DNA of 64,000 nt from Actinoplanes subtropicus (GTDB lineage Bacteria; Actinomycetota; Actinomycetes; Mycobacteriales; Micromonosporaceae), in contig NZ_JOJL01000028.1 in the NCBI RefSeq assembly GCF_000721705.1, positions 124,001 to 188,000 on the forward strand, given 5' to 3'. This document shows, in pieces, positions 42,182-51,367 of this stretch (position 1 is the stretch's first letter; each line of letters starts with the position of its first letter). The notes under the pieces were generated by a model. That model saw only the letters and a program-made list of their open reading frames with translations, ran no database searches and had not been told where the DNA came from. A program made the position numbers and the translations under genes.

Positions 42182-43207
42182 TCATGCGGTCGCTGTGAAC
42201 GGCCACACGAGCTCGGGCGCCGCATCGGGGCGCTCACCGACCAGTTCGGCGAGGCGCCGAAGCCGGCGTTTCCCAGCTATTACATAGTGACGCCCGTCAG
42301 CGGAGAGCCGACCGGCGAGACCGACCCGGACCAGGGCAGCGTCGATCGCCGCCGGATCCTTGACGGGGTCCAAGCCCAAAGCGTACCCGCCCGGCACGGG
42401 TTCGCCCGCGGCCGCGACCCAGAGACGCAGCCGGGGGCCGGAGAGAAACAGCTGCGCGGCGGCCGCCGGCCAGGCGCGGGCCAGGCCGTTCAACCGACTG
42501 GAGTACGCCGTGAGCACCTCGAACCGCGGGCGCGGCTCGGGTTCGTCGGCTTTATCCGCTTCTGCGTCTTTGCGAAAAGCCTCCTTGGGGTCCTGCTCGC
42601 CCGGGGGTGTCGACCCGGCGAACGAATCCGATTTTTCCGACTCCTCCGCATCGGTCAGGCCCGAACGCCGGCCGGTTGTGAGAGAGAGCTCCCCAGATGC
42701 TGGCGGAGGCCGGCCGGCGCCCGAGTGTCGTGGATCTCCCTGGCCATCATCCACAAGATCGTCGGCGGCCGGATCATCCGCGGCGGAGGACTCGGGCCAC
42801 GCATCCGGCTCGGGATAGACCTCGTCGAGCGGGTCGGCGGCGTCGACGCGTACGTCTGGCCCGGGAATTTGATCTTGCACTGGATCTTGCCTTTGATCTT
42901 GCTGGATCGGGCGCCAGTGCGCGGTCAGGCCGCGGGCGACCAGCTCGGCGACCAGGACGTGCACCCGCCAGGCGGCATCGACCTCGACCGACACGCGGGC
43001 GGTGCCGCCCATCCGGCCCAGCACGCCCGGACCGGCCAGGAGACCGGCGAGATCGGCGGGCGAGGGCTCGGTCGTCTCGGCGCCGAAGAACGGCAGCTGC
43101 CGACCCGGATCGGGATGAGACGGGCGCACCACGGGCCGACGCTTCGCAGCTTTGACCGGCGCGGGCAGCACCTCGCGCGGGATCAGCGGCCACCCGGTGT
43201 CGGTCAT
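42182..43207 (-). CDS. Conserved hypothetical protein with acidic central region
   Basis: 341 residues from ATG 43207, 1 bp after the stop of the upstream lipoprotein gene, so probably co-transcribed. N-terminal about 110 residues and C-terminal about 100 (FEVLTAYSSRLNGLARAWP ... GRHYVIAG) look folded. The middle (about 115-235) is acidic and Pro/Asp/Glu-rich, probably disordered. No domain recognised. Its place between topA and hppA suggests a lineage-specific core gene. Confidence 0.6.
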   Translation of the reverse strand: MTDTGWPLIPREVLPAPVKAAKRRPVVRPSHPDPGRQLPFFGAETTEPSPADLAGLLAGPGVLGRMGGTARVSVEVDAAWRVHVLVAELVARGLTAHWRPIQQDQRQDPVQDQIPGPDVRVDAADPLDEVYPEPDAWPESSAADDPAADDLVDDGQGDPRHSGAGRPPPASGELSLTTGRRSGLTDAEESEKSDSFAGSTPPGEQDPKEAFRKDAEADKADEPEPRPRFEVLTAYSSRLNGLARAWPAAAAQLFLSGPRLRLWVAAAGEPVPGGYALGLDPVKDPAAIDAALVRVGLAGRLSADGRHYVIAGKRRLRRLAELVGERPDAAPELVWPFTATA

Positions 43208-43208
43208 C

Positions 43209-43739
43209 TCACCGGCACTCGGGCACTTCGTCGAAGGCCTCTTTGAGCTCCGGCGAATTGAGCTTGGTGGTGTCGAGGCTGCTCGCCGCATACTCCGCAT
43301 TCAGCTGGTTGACGACCTTTTCCACCTGGGCGTAGAACGTCTTGGCGGGGGCGATCGCCAGGCCCTCGATGCCGGTGGCGGCCCGGCCGTAGGCGTCGCG
43401 CAGGCCGGCCAGCGCGCCGGTGAAGCCGTCGGCGACCTGCTTGCCGCCGTGCACGTCGGGAACGCCCGCCTTGGCCACATCGGCCCGGGCCTTCTCGCTC
43501 GCGTCGTGCGCGCCGGAGAAGAGGCGGCTCAGGTTTTCCTTGGCCTGGCCGGGGGTCGTATTGACGGTGATCTGTTGCTGGGCGCGGCTGGTCAGCGAGG
43601 CGATCTCGGAACGCCACGGGTTCAGCGCCGTGCAGACCGAGGAGGCCCAGGCGCGCGCGTCGGGCGCGGTGGAGCAGGCCGCAACGCCCAGCACGAGCGC
43701 GAACAGGAGCACCACCGAGACGGGACGGGCCGGACGCAT
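43209..43739 (-). CDS. Lipoprotein of unknown function
   Basis: 176 residues from ATG 43739. Signal peptide with lipobox LGVAAC about residue 20, so a lipid-anchored extracytoplasmic protein. The mature part is helical (ENLSRLFSGAHDASEKAR, QVEKVVNQLNAEY) with two further cysteines. No family recognised. One base before the 341-residue gene. Confidence 0.7.
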   Translation of the reverse strand: MRPARPVSVVLLFALVLGVAACSTAPDARAWASSVCTALNPWRSEIASLTSRAQQQITVNTTPGQAKENLSRLFSGAHDASEKARADVAKAGVPDVHGGKQVADGFTGALAGLRDAYGRAATGIEGLAIAPAKTFYAQVEKVVNQLNAEYAASSLDTTKLNSPELKEAFDEVPECR

Positions 43740-43819
43740 GGGAAGCAGCGTACGGCCCGGGTGTGACAACCTTCCATGGTGCTTGGGGGTGCCCGTCGAT
43801 GGACACCCCCGCACCTTCG

Positions 43820-46177
43820 TCAGGCGCTGACCCGCTCGGTCGGCTTGTCGCCGGTCGAGGCCGGAGCGTCGTCGCCCATCGTGATCGGCTTGCGCTTGCT
43901 GATGAAGACGGCCACCACCACGATCGCCGCCGCCACCAGGGCGATGGTCACCCGCAGCGGGGTGTTGGCGTCCTTGCCGAAACTCCAGCTCACCACGGCC
44001 GGAGCGATCAGCAGCGAGACCAGGTTCATCACCTTGAGCAGCGGGTTGATCGCCGGGCCGGCGGTGTCCTTGAACGGGTCACCCACGGTGTCGCCGATGA
44101 CCGTCGCGGCGTGCGCCTCGGAGCCCTTGCCACCGTACGAGCCGTCCTCGACCAGCTTCTTCGCGTTGTCCCAGGCGCCACCGGAGTTGGCCAGGAAGAC
44201 CGCCATCAGCGTGCCGGTGCCGATCGCGCCGGCCAGGTAGCACGCGAGCGCGCCCGGGCCGAGGCCGAACCCGACCGCGATCGGGGCCATGATCGCCAGC
44301 AGGCCGGGGGTGAGCAGCTCGCGCTGCGCGTCCCGGGTGCAGATGTCGACGACCCGGCCGTACTCGGGCCGCTCGGTGCGGTCCATGATGCCCGGGTGCT
44401 CGCGGAACTGGCGGCGGACCTCCATCACGACCGCGCCGGCCGAGCGGGACACCGCGTTGATCGCCAGCCCGGAGAACAGGAACACGACGGCCGCGCCGAT
44501 CAGCAGACCGACCAGGCTGCGCGGGTTCGCGATGTTCAGCAGGCCGTAAACCACGTCGTCGATGTTCGGCACCTTGGCGTCGGTCAGCGAGGAGCGCAGC
44601 GTGTTCGTGTACGAGCCGAACAGCGCCGTCGCCGCGAGCACGGCCGTCGCGATCGCGATGCCCTTGGTGATCGCCTTGGTGGTGTTGCCGACCGCGTCCA
44701 GCTCGGTGAGGATCCGGGCGCCCTTCTCGTCGATGTCGCCGGACATCTCGGCGATGCCCTGCGCGTTGTCCGAGATCGGGCCGAAGGTGTCCATGGCCAC
44801 GATGACGCCGACCGTGGTGAGCAGGCCGGTGCCGGCCAGCGCCACGGCGAACAGCGACAGGGTCAGCGACGAGCCGCCGAGCAGGAACGCGCCGTACACG
44901 CCGGCGCCGATCAGCACCGCCGAGTAGACCGCCGACTCGAGGCCGACGCTGATGCCGGCCAGCACCACGGTGGCCGCGCCCGTCTGCGACGACTTGCCGA
45001 TGTCCTGCACCGGGCGCCGGTTGGTCTCGGTGAAGTAGCCGGTCAGCGCCTGGATGGCGGCGGCCAGCACGATGCCGATCACGACCGCGCCGATCGCCAC
45101 GAAGCGCGGGTTGCGGCCGCTGTTGACGATCTCCGCCGCGATCCCGGAGTCGTTGAAGCCGGCGAAGCTGGACGGCAGGTAGATGAAGCTGACCACGGCC
45201 ACGACGATCGCCGAGACCACGGCCGAGATGTAGAACGCCCGGTTGATCGCGGTGAGACCGTTCTTGTCGGACGGACGCAACCGGGTGATGAAGACGCCCA
45301 GGATGGCGATCACGACACCGACCGTAGAGACGATCAGCGGGAAGATCAGGCCGTCCTGGCCGAACGCGGCCTGACCGAGGATCAGGGCGGCGACCAGGGT
45401 CACCGCGTACGACTCGAACAGGTCGGCCGCCATGCCGGCGCAGTCACCGACGTTGTCGCCCACGTTGTCGGCGATGGTCGCGGCGTTCCGCGGGTCGTCC
45501 TCGGGAATGCCCTGCTCCACCTTGCCGACCAGGTCGGCGCCGACATCCGCGGCCTTGGTGAAGATGCCGCCGCCGACCCGCATGAACATGGCGAGCAGCG
45601 CGGCGCCGAAGCCGAAGCCCTCGAGCACGGTCGGGGCGTCGCTCTTGAAGATCAGCACGACCAGCGCGCCACCGAAGAGGCCGAGGCCCACGGTGAGGAA
45701 GCCGACCACACCACCGGTGCGGAACGCGATGCCCATCGCGGTCTCGCGACCGCCCTCCTCACCGGCGGCCGCGGCCACCCGCAGGTTGGCGCGGGTCGCG
45801 AGCGCCATGCCCGCGCCGCCGATGAACGACGAGAAGACCGCGCCCACGACGAAGAAGAGCGACCGGCCGATCTTGACCCATACCTCGTTGTCGGTGTTGT
45901 GCACCGGCAGGAGGAAGAGGAGCACGACCGCGATGACCACGAAGATCGCCAGCGTCTTGAACTGGCGGAACAGGTACGCCGTCGCGCCCTCTTGGACCGC
46001 GCCGGAGATCTCCTGCATGTTCTTGGTGCCGCGCCCGGTCTTGAGCACCGACTGGACGAACATCGCCGCGAAGCCCAGCGCGATCAGCGCGAAGACCAGC
46101 GCGACGATGACGAATGTGACGTTCGAACCTTTCAGGGACACTCCGCCCGCGGCAGAAGTTATCAAAGTCCCGGACAT
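43820..46177 (-). CDS. hppA: Proton-translocating pyrophosphatase
   Basis: 785 residues from ATG 46177 with GGAGGAC upstream. About 16 transmembrane helices. Substrate-binding signature DVGADLVGKVEQGIPEDDPRN in parts, then ADNVGDNVGDCAGMAADLFE. The GNTTKA segment has Lys where K+-dependent enzymes have Ala, so it should be a K+-independent H+ pump. Couples PPi hydrolysis to proton export across the membrane. The upstream 220 bp contain a structured leader. Confidence 0.96.
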   Translation of the reverse strand: MSGTLITSAAGGVSLKGSNVTFVIVALVFALIALGFAAMFVQSVLKTGRGTKNMQEISGAVQEGATAYLFRQFKTLAIFVVIAVVLLFLLPVHNTDNEVWVKIGRSLFFVVGAVFSSFIGGAGMALATRANLRVAAAAGEEGGRETAMGIAFRTGGVVGFLTVGLGLFGGALVVLIFKSDAPTVLEGFGFGAALLAMFMRVGGGIFTKAADVGADLVGKVEQGIPEDDPRNAATIADNVGDNVGDCAGMAADLFESYAVTLVAALILGQAAFGQDGLIFPLIVSTVGVVIAILGVFITRLRPSDKNGLTAINRAFYISAVVSAIVVAVVSFIYLPSSFAGFNDSGIAAEIVNSGRNPRFVAIGAVVIGIVLAAAIQALTGYFTETNRRPVQDIGKSSQTGAATVVLAGISVGLESAVYSAVLIGAGVYGAFLLGGSSLTLSLFAVALAGTGLLTTVGVIVAMDTFGPISDNAQGIAEMSGDIDEKGARILTELDAVGNTTKAITKGIAIATAVLAATALFGSYTNTLRSSLTDAKVPNIDDVVYGLLNIANPRSLVGLLIGAAVVFLFSGLAINAVSRSAGAVVMEVRRQFREHPGIMDRTERPEYGRVVDICTRDAQRELLTPGLLAIMAPIAVGFGLGPGALACYLAGAIGTGTLMAVFLANSGGAWDNAKKLVEDGSYGGKGSEAHAATVIGDTVGDPFKDTAGPAINPLLKVMNLVSLLIAPAVVSWSFGKDANTPLRVTIALVAAAIVVVAVFISKRKPITMGDDAPASTGDKPTERVSA

Positions 46178-46224
46178 CAATGTCCTCCTGTACACCAACG
46201 CGCCCGGAGCCGACGGACGAACCC

Positions 46225-46313
46225 GGCCAGGCGCATCCCCGTTGCCGGGGAGACGACAACTGGGCCCCGCGGACGCGGGACCAGGAGCAGTAGCTGATAA
46301 CTCGCGTACTGTA
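46225..46313 (-). promoter_or_regulatory. Promoter and structured leader of hppA
   Basis: A minus-strand -10-like TACAGT (46308-46313) would start a leader of about 120 nt that holds hairpins CCCGCG-TCC-GCGGG near 46266-46279 and CCCCGGCAACGGGG near 46237-46250. No known riboswitch class fits. Confidence 0.35.
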
Positions 46314-46401
46314 TCGGCCGCCCGTGGTGATGGTCACACCCGGTTCCGGCCGTGTCGTGGTGATGTTCGCCGCTGTGTTAGCGCGGCGGGTCTTTGCCGG
46401 C

Positions 46402-46839
46402 TCAGCGGCGCTGGACCGGCCACACCATTCGGACCTCGGTGCCCGGGCCGTCCTCGACGGGGCGAACCTGCAGGTCATCGACAAATCCGGCGAGCAGGGC
46501 GAAGCCTACGCCGGTGGTCAGCGCCTCGTCGGTCAGCGACTCGTCGGCGAGTTCATCCGGGGGCAACTTGGCCAGCCCGACACTTGCCTCGATCGGGGCA
46601 TGATCAATCACCCGAACGGCATATGAGTCCGAATCAGACATTTCGACCGTGACGAGATCGGGGAGGCCGTATTGGTTGTGCAGGGCCACCGCCCGCGTGC
46701 ACGCCTCGCCGATCGCCAGCCGTACCTCGTCAAGCAGTTCCTCGGCGACCCCCGCCCGCCGAGCCACCGCCACGCCGACCAGGCGAGCCGTCCGGACATG
46801 CACCGGCGCCGGCGAGAAGGACAGCCGAACCGTCGCCAT
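46402..46839 (-). CDS. Anti-sigma factor / serine-protein kinase (RsbW-like)
   Basis: 145 residues from ATG 46839, overlapping the stop of the STAS gene by one base. GHKL ATPase fold: EVRLAIGEACTRAVALH (N box) and VGFALLAGFVDDLQV (G-box region). It would phosphorylate or bind the anti-sigma antagonist next door and sequester a sigma factor, as the gene next to bldG does in Streptomyces. Confidence 0.85.
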   Translation of the reverse strand: MATVRLSFSPAPVHVRTARLVGVAVARRAGVAEELLDEVRLAIGEACTRAVALHNQYGLPDLVTVEMSDSDSYAVRVIDHAPIEASVGLAKLPPDELADESLTDEALTTGVGFALLAGFVDDLQVRPVEDGPGTEVRMVWPVQRR

Positions 46840-47198
46840 CACGAAGCTGGACCGCTGCCGTCGCCGTCCGCGGTCGCCGCCTCGATCGTCGGGTAGATCG
46901 GGAAAACCTGGTCCAGCGCGGTGATCCGGAAGATCTTCAGCAGCGGTTCCTTGGCGCACACCAGGCCGAAAGTCCCGTTCGCCACGCGCAGCCGCTTCAT
47001 CGCGCCGACCAGCACGCCCAGGCCGGTGGAGTCCAGGAACTCGACGCCGCCGAGGTCCACGACCACGTTACGAGCGCCCGCGTCGACCAGCTCGACGAGG
47101 CGCTCCCGCAGCCTCGGAGCCGTGTAGACGTCGACCTCGCCGCCCACCTCGAGCACCGTGTGCTCGGCGACGATGCGAGTCGCAAGGGACAGCTCCAT
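46839..47198 (-). CDS. bldG: Anti-sigma factor antagonist BldG
   Basis: 119 residues. STAS domain with [12 protein letters not shown]; the phosphorylated serine is S57, the same position as in Streptomyces BldG. Paired with an RsbW-like gene and flanked by hppA and the helicase gene exactly as bldG is in Streptomyces. It releases sigma factors when unphosphorylated and controls development and antibiotic genes there; the same role here is inference. Confidence 0.9.
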   Translation of the reverse strand: MELSLATRIVAEHTVLEVGGEVDVYTAPRLRERLVELVDAGARNVVVDLGGVEFLDSTGLGVLVGAMKRLRVANGTFGLVCAKEPLLKIFRITALDQVFPIYPTIEAATADGDGSGPAS

Positions 47199-47309
47199 CG
47201 CTCCTCCTCCCTGCGGATCTCCCCTGCGAATCTAACCACCGCCCGGGTTGCCGCGATGCACGGCACCCTCGGGGTACCCGTTTGAGGTTCGGCCCATACC
47301 GGTGTCAGA

Positions 47310-49637
47310 GTGCTTCGCGTGACGTCCACGGCCCACCGACCGCGGCTCGATTCCCCGTTGGTGACCCACGTAGAACGAGTGCCGGCCCGGCCGGGTGTCT
47401 CCGCCGAGTGGCCGGCGTGGGCACCGCCGGAGGTGGTGAGCGCATTCGGGGCGCGCGGCATCACCGCCCCGTGGGCTCATCAGGTCACCGCGGCATCGCT
47501 GGCCTTCGATGGCGAACACGTGGTGCTGGCGACCGGGACCGGGTCGGGGAAGTCGCTCGGCTATCAGCTGCCGGTGCTCACCCGGCTCGTCGATGATCCG
47601 CGGGCGACGGCGCTCTACATCGCGCCGGCCAAGGCGCTCGCGGCGGATCAGTTGCGCGCCGTGGCGGGTTTCGGTCTTCCGGACGTACGCCCGGCCACTT
47701 ACGACGGTGACACCGCGCGGGAGGAGCGCGACTGGGTCCGCCAGCATTCCCGGTTCGTCCTGACAAACCCCGATATGTTGCATCATGGGATGCTTCCGGG
47801 ACACGAACGCTGGGCGTCGTTCCTTCGCCGGCTTGCGTACGTCGTGATCGACGAGTGCCACACGTACCGCGGAGTGTTCGGCTCCCACGTCGCGCATGTC
47901 CTGCGTCGACTCCGGCGGCTGGCCGCCCGGTACGGCGGGGATCCCACGTTCATCCTCGCGTCGGCCACCTCGGGTGATCCGGCCGAGGCCGCGTCCCGCC
48001 TGGTCGGGGTGCCGGTGACCGCGGTGACCGAGGACGCGTCGCCGCGCGGGGCGCTGACCTTCGCCCTCTGGGAGCCGCCGCTGCTGCCGCCGGCCGCCGA
48101 CGACCTGCCGCGGGAACGGCGGTCGGCGCTGCGCGAGACGGCCGACCTGCTCACCGCCGCGATCGTGGCCGGCACCCGGACGCTGGCCTTCATCCGGTCC
48201 CGGCGCGGTGCCGAGGTGGTGGCCGCGGTGACCCGGCGGCAGCTGGACGAGGCGGTGCCCGGGCTCGGTGAGCGGGTCGCGGCGTACCGGGCCGGCTATC
48301 TCAAGGAGGACCGGCGGGAGATCGAGCAGCAGTTGCTCTCCGGTGAGCTGCTCGGGCTGGCCTCGACCAACGCGCTGGAGCTCGGCGTCGACCTGGTCGG
48401 GCTGGACGCCGTGCTGATCTGCGGCTATCCGGGCACCCGGGCGTCGCTGTGGCAGCAGGCCGGGCGGGCCGGACGGGCGGGCGAGCCGGCGGTGGCGGTG
48501 CTGGTCGCCCGGGACGATCCGCTCGACACGTATCTGGTGCATCACCCGTCGGCGCTGTTCGGGCGGCCGGTCGAGGCGACGGTGCTGGACCCGGGCAACC
48601 CGTACGTGCTCGGGCCGCAACTCTGCTGCGCGGCGTCCGAGGCCCCGCTCACAGCGGCGGACCTCGCGTTGTTCGGCGGCGGGTCGGCCCGCGCGGCGGT
48701 GGACGGGCTCACCTCGTCGGGGGCGCTGCGCAAGCGGCCCTCCGGCTGGTACTGGACGCACACCGGGCGGCCGGAGGTCGACCTGCGCGGCACCGGCGGC
48801 GCGCCGGTGTCGGTGGTCGAGTCGTCCACCGGCCGGCTGTTCGGCACGGTCGACGCCGGGTCGTCGCACGCGATGCTGCACACCGGGGCGGTCTACCTGC
48901 ATCAGGGCATCTCGTTCGTGGTGGACGACCTCGACCTCGAGGACGCGGTGGCGCTGGTGCACCAGGAGGAGCCGGACTGGTCGACCCACGCCCGGGACGT
49001 GACCGACCTGTCGGTGGTCAGCGTCCGCTCGTACGTGAACGCCGGCCCGGTCGGCCTGTTCCTCGGCGAGGTCGACGTGACCAACCAGGTGGTCTCCTAC
49101 CAGCGCCGCCGGATCGGCTCGGGCGAGGTGATCGACACCCGGCCACTCGACCTGCCGCCACGCGAACTGCGTACGGTCGCGGTGTGGTTCACGGTGTCGC
49201 CCCGCGCCCTGGAGGCGGCCGGCGTCGAGCCGCCGGACTTCCCGGGCGCCCTGCACGCCGCCGAGCACGCGGCGATCGGGTTGCTGCCGCTGATCGCCAC
49301 CTGCGACCGATGGGACATCGGCGGCCTGTCCACGGCCAACCACATGGACACCGAGGCACCCACGGTCTTCGTCTACGACGGCCACCCGGGCGGGGCAGGC
49401 TTCGCCGAACGCGCCTACGAGACGGCGACGGAATGGCTGAGCGCAACCCGCGCGGCGATCGCGGCGTGCGGGTGCGAGACCGGCTGCCCGTCGTGCGTCC
49501 AGTCCCCAAAGTGCGGCAACGGCAACAACCCCCTGCACAAACCAGGCGCCATCCAGGTCCTCGACGCAGTGCTGACCGCCCTCGCGGCCACCCCAGCCCC
49601 CGACCCTCGCTCTCGCGCTACCCCGCCGGAGCGCTGA
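47310..49637 (+). CDS. DEAD/DEAH-box helicase with DUF1998/Zn-binding C-terminus (MrfA-like)
   Basis: 775 residues, GTG start (another GTG at 47319). Motif I ATGTGSGKS, motif Ia APAKALAADQ, motif II DECH, ASATSGDP (III), second RecA domain with LLGLASTNALELGVD and QQAGRAGRAG (VI). The C-terminal part has the four-cysteine cluster CGCETGCPSC and PKCGNGN. Relatives include Bacillus MrfA, which repairs mitomycin lesions, and yeast Hrq1. Ends overlapping the convergent tad gene by 20 bp. Confidence 0.9.
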   Translation: MLRVTSTAHRPRLDSPLVTHVERVPARPGVSAEWPAWAPPEVVSAFGARGITAPWAHQVTAASLAFDGEHVVLATGTGSGKSLGYQLPVLTRLVDDPRATALYIAPAKALAADQLRAVAGFGLPDVRPATYDGDTAREERDWVRQHSRFVLTNPDMLHHGMLPGHERWASFLRRLAYVVIDECHTYRGVFGSHVAHVLRRLRRLAARYGGDPTFILASATSGDPAEAASRLVGVPVTAVTEDASPRGALTFALWEPPLLPPAADDLPRERRSALRETADLLTAAIVAGTRTLAFIRSRRGAEVVAAVTRRQLDEAVPGLGERVAAYRAGYLKEDRREIEQQLLSGELLGLASTNALELGVDLVGLDAVLICGYPGTRASLWQQAGRAGRAGEPAVAVLVARDDPLDTYLVHHPSALFGRPVEATVLDPGNPYVLGPQLCCAASEAPLTAADLALFGGGSARAAVDGLTSSGALRKRPSGWYWTHTGRPEVDLRGTGGAPVSVVESSTGRLFGTVDAGSSHAMLHTGAVYLHQGISFVVDDLDLEDAVALVHQEEPDWSTHARDVTDLSVVSVRSYVNAGPVGLFLGEVDVTNQVVSYQRRRIGSGEVIDTRPLDLPPRELRTVAVWFTVSPRALEAAGVEPPDFPGALHAAEHAAIGLLPLIATCDRWDIGGLSTANHMDTEAPTVFVYDGHPGGAGFAERAYETATEWLSATRAAIAACGCETGCPSCVQSPKCGNGNNPLHKPGAIQVLDAVLTALAATPAPDPRSRATPPER

Positions 49638-50019
49638 TCGGGCCGGCGCGGGCACTCGCGGCGGCCTTCCGCAGCACCCCGGGCAACGGCTGGACCGCCA
49701 CCTCCGCCCGCACCACGATCTCCAGGCCGTCGACCGTGCACGACGTCAGCCGGGCGCCGTTGGCCGCGGCGAAGCGGGCCGCCCGCGCGCAGGCCACCGG
49801 CTCGCCGAAGACCGCGTCGGTCGCCCCGGCCAGGGCAGCCAGGTCGGCGGCGTTCTGGGCCTGATGCCGAGCGACCCGGGCGGTCCCGATGGCCGCGCCG
49901 CCGAGCCCGGCCAGCACCAGCACCAGTCCGACCCCCAGCAGCAGAACCGACGCCGCACCCTGATCCGGCCCCTCGCCCGCCTGCTCGACGCGTGGTCCCG
50001 CGCGATCTCCTGGCTTCAT
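49618..50019 (-). CDS. TadE/TadG-like pilus assembly protein (Rv3654c-like)
   Basis: 133 residues, ATG overlapping the upstream stop by 4 bp. A hydrophobic helix about 25-47 (ASVLLLGVGLVLVLAGLGG) is followed by QAQNAADLAALAGA, the Tad/flp minor-pilin signature. Last gene of the tad operon. Likely a minor pseudopilin in the envelope. Confidence 0.85.
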   Translation of the reverse strand: MKPGDRAGPRVEQAGEGPDQGAASVLLLGVGLVLVLAGLGGAAIGTARVARHQAQNAADLAALAGATDAVFGEPVACARAARFAAANGARLTSCTVDGLEIVVRAEVAVQPLPGVLRKAAASARAGPISAPAG

Positions 50020-50375
50020 CCGGCCTCCTCAGGCTCGCGGGCCGCGACCGCGCGCCCCTCCACGGTGATCGCCGGCAGGTGGCTGCCCAGCAACCGCACC
50101 GGCGCCCGCACCACCACCGTGACCGTCTCCGAGTCACCGGCGACGTCCACCTCGGCCCCCGGCGGCGCGACCCGCAACGCCGCCGCCGATGACGGCTCCC
50201 CGCGGGCGCCGGCCAACGCCCCTTCCCGGGCGGCGTCGACGCATTGCCCCTTCGCGGTCACCGCCGCGACCGCGGTGAGCCCGGCCAGGAGCAGCAGGAT
50301 GAGCGCCGGCAGCCCAGCCGCGAACTCGACGGTGAAGGCTCCCCGGTCGCGCCCGGGCTGCCGGCGCCGGATCAC
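50016..50375 (-). CDS. TadE-like pseudopilin
   Basis: 119 residues. DRGAFTVEFAAGLPALILLLLAG is the TadE signature: conserved Glu five residues into the hydrophobic helix after a Gly processing site. Then CVDAAREGALAGARG. Overlaps both neighbours by 4 bp. Expected to be cleaved by a prepilin peptidase and built into the Flp pilus. Confidence 0.88.
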   Translation of the reverse strand: MIRRRQPGRDRGAFTVEFAAGLPALILLLLAGLTAVAAVTAKGQCVDAAREGALAGARGEPSSAAALRVAPPGAEVDVAGDSETVTVVVRAPVRLLGSHLPAITVEGRAVAAREPEEAG

Positions 50376-50557
50376 TTCAGCGCCCGGTCGAAGAGCGCGG
50401 TGAGGGCCGCATTCACGTGATCGCCGCCAACGATCTTGATCAGGACACCGGCGAGTATCGCGGCGGCCAACGTGCCCACCGAGTACTCGACAGTGCTCAT
50501 CCCGTCGTCACCGGCCGTGGTCCGCAGCCGGCCAAAGTTCGCGATCAGTTTGCGCAC
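50372..50557 (-). CDS. DUF4244 / Flp-type major pilin
   Basis: 61 residues from GTG 50557, with GAAGGAGA upstream. Short basic leader, then GMSTVEYSVGTLAAAILAGVL: Gly/Glu-x5 pattern of type IVb (Flp) pilins. DUF4244 is the actinobacterial form. Preceded by an 87-bp gap with two hairpins, which may give the pilin its own mRNA end. Confidence 0.9.
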   Translation of the reverse strand: MRKLIANFGRLRTTAGDDGMSTVEYSVGTLAAAILAGVLIKIVGGDHVNAALTALFDRALK

Positions 50558-50581
50558 GTGGTTCTCCTTCGGTTGTGGTTG

Positions 50582-50636
50582 CCAGCGGCCGGGCGGTGGC
50601 CGCTGTCGGATTCCGTAACTCCCCGGTTCACCGGGT
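50582..50636 (-). promoter_or_regulatory. Two hairpins ahead of the pilin gene
   Basis: CAGCGGCC-loop-GGCCGCTG (about 50583-50605) and CCCGGT-TC-ACCGGG (50622-50635) in the gap after tadC. They may stop or process the operon mRNA and stabilise the pilin part. Confidence 0.4.
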
Positions 50637-50644
50637 CACGGAGG

Positions 50645-51367
50645 TCAGAACACGTCCCTGAGCAGGCCGATCACCACCGGGACCACGCCGACCAGCAGGA
50701 ACGCCGGCAGGAAGCACAGCCCCAGCGGCAGCACGATCAGCACCCCGGCCCGCTGAGCGGCCGCCTCGACCGCCACGGCCCGATCGGCCCGCAGGTCGTC
50801 GGCGAGCCGGCCGAGCGCCCCGGCCAGCGCGCCTCCGCTCGCGCTGGACCGGACGGCCGCCGCGATCAGCCGGTCCGCACCGTCGAGCCCGGCCAGGTGC
50901 GCCCAGGCCTCGGCCGGCTCGGCGCCGAGCCGCAGCGAACGGGCGGTCCGCCGCAATCGCTCGCCGAGCGGCCCACCGAGCGCGTCGGCCACCGCTGCGG
51001 CGGCCCGGTCGATCGGCGCGCCGGCCCGCAGCACCGCCGCGAGCAGGTCGGCCCCGAGCGGCAGATTCGCCACCGCGGCGAGCCGCTCCCGCCGTTGCGC
51101 CGGAGGCTCCTGCCGCCGCAGGTACCGCTCGACGGCCACCGCGGCGGCGAGTCCCACCGGCACTCCCCACCAGGCCCCGATCAGCCCGGCGACCGCCGCC
51201 CCCGCGACCAGCCCGATCCCGATCCGTCCCGCGTCCGGCGCCTTGCCGCCGCCCGCTTTCCCCGACGCCGGCAGGCCAACCCGTCGCAGCCGATCGAGCC
51301 GCCGCCGCGCGCCCCGCCGCCACACCACGGGCACGACCAGCAGCACCGCCCCGACCAACGCCACCAT
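50645..51367 (-). CDS. tadC: Pilus assembly membrane protein TadC (GspF-like)
   Basis: 240 residues from ATG 51367, whose A overlaps the stop of the preceding small ORF. GspF/T2SSF domain about 95-220 (LPLGADLLAAVLRAGAPIDRA, SSASGGALAGALGRLADDL) with a terminal membrane helix pair. Inner-membrane platform of the Flp pilus with TadB. Confidence 0.88.
   Translation of the reverse strand: MVALVGAVLLVVPVVWRRGARRRLDRLRRVGLPASGKAGGGKAPDAGRIGIGLVAGAAVAGLIGAWWGVPVGLAAAVAVERYLRRQEPPAQRRERLAAVANLPLGADLLAAVLRAGAPIDRAAAAVADALGGPLGERLRRTARSLRLGAEPAEAWAHLAGLDGADRLIAAAVRSSASGGALAGALGRLADDLRADRAVAVEAAAQRAGVLIVLPLGLCFLPAFLLVGVVPVVIGLLRDVF

Noticed and set aside
43763..46297. An 844-codon plus-strand frame opposite hppA
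   Set aside because: Antisense shadow of hppA: His/Arg/Gln-rich and without any recognisable motif.
46225..46300. Fluoride riboswitch in the hppA leader
   Set aside because: A GGGGATG-like start is present on the minus strand, but the partner segments of the fluoride aptamer (such as CTGATG..CTCC) are missing.
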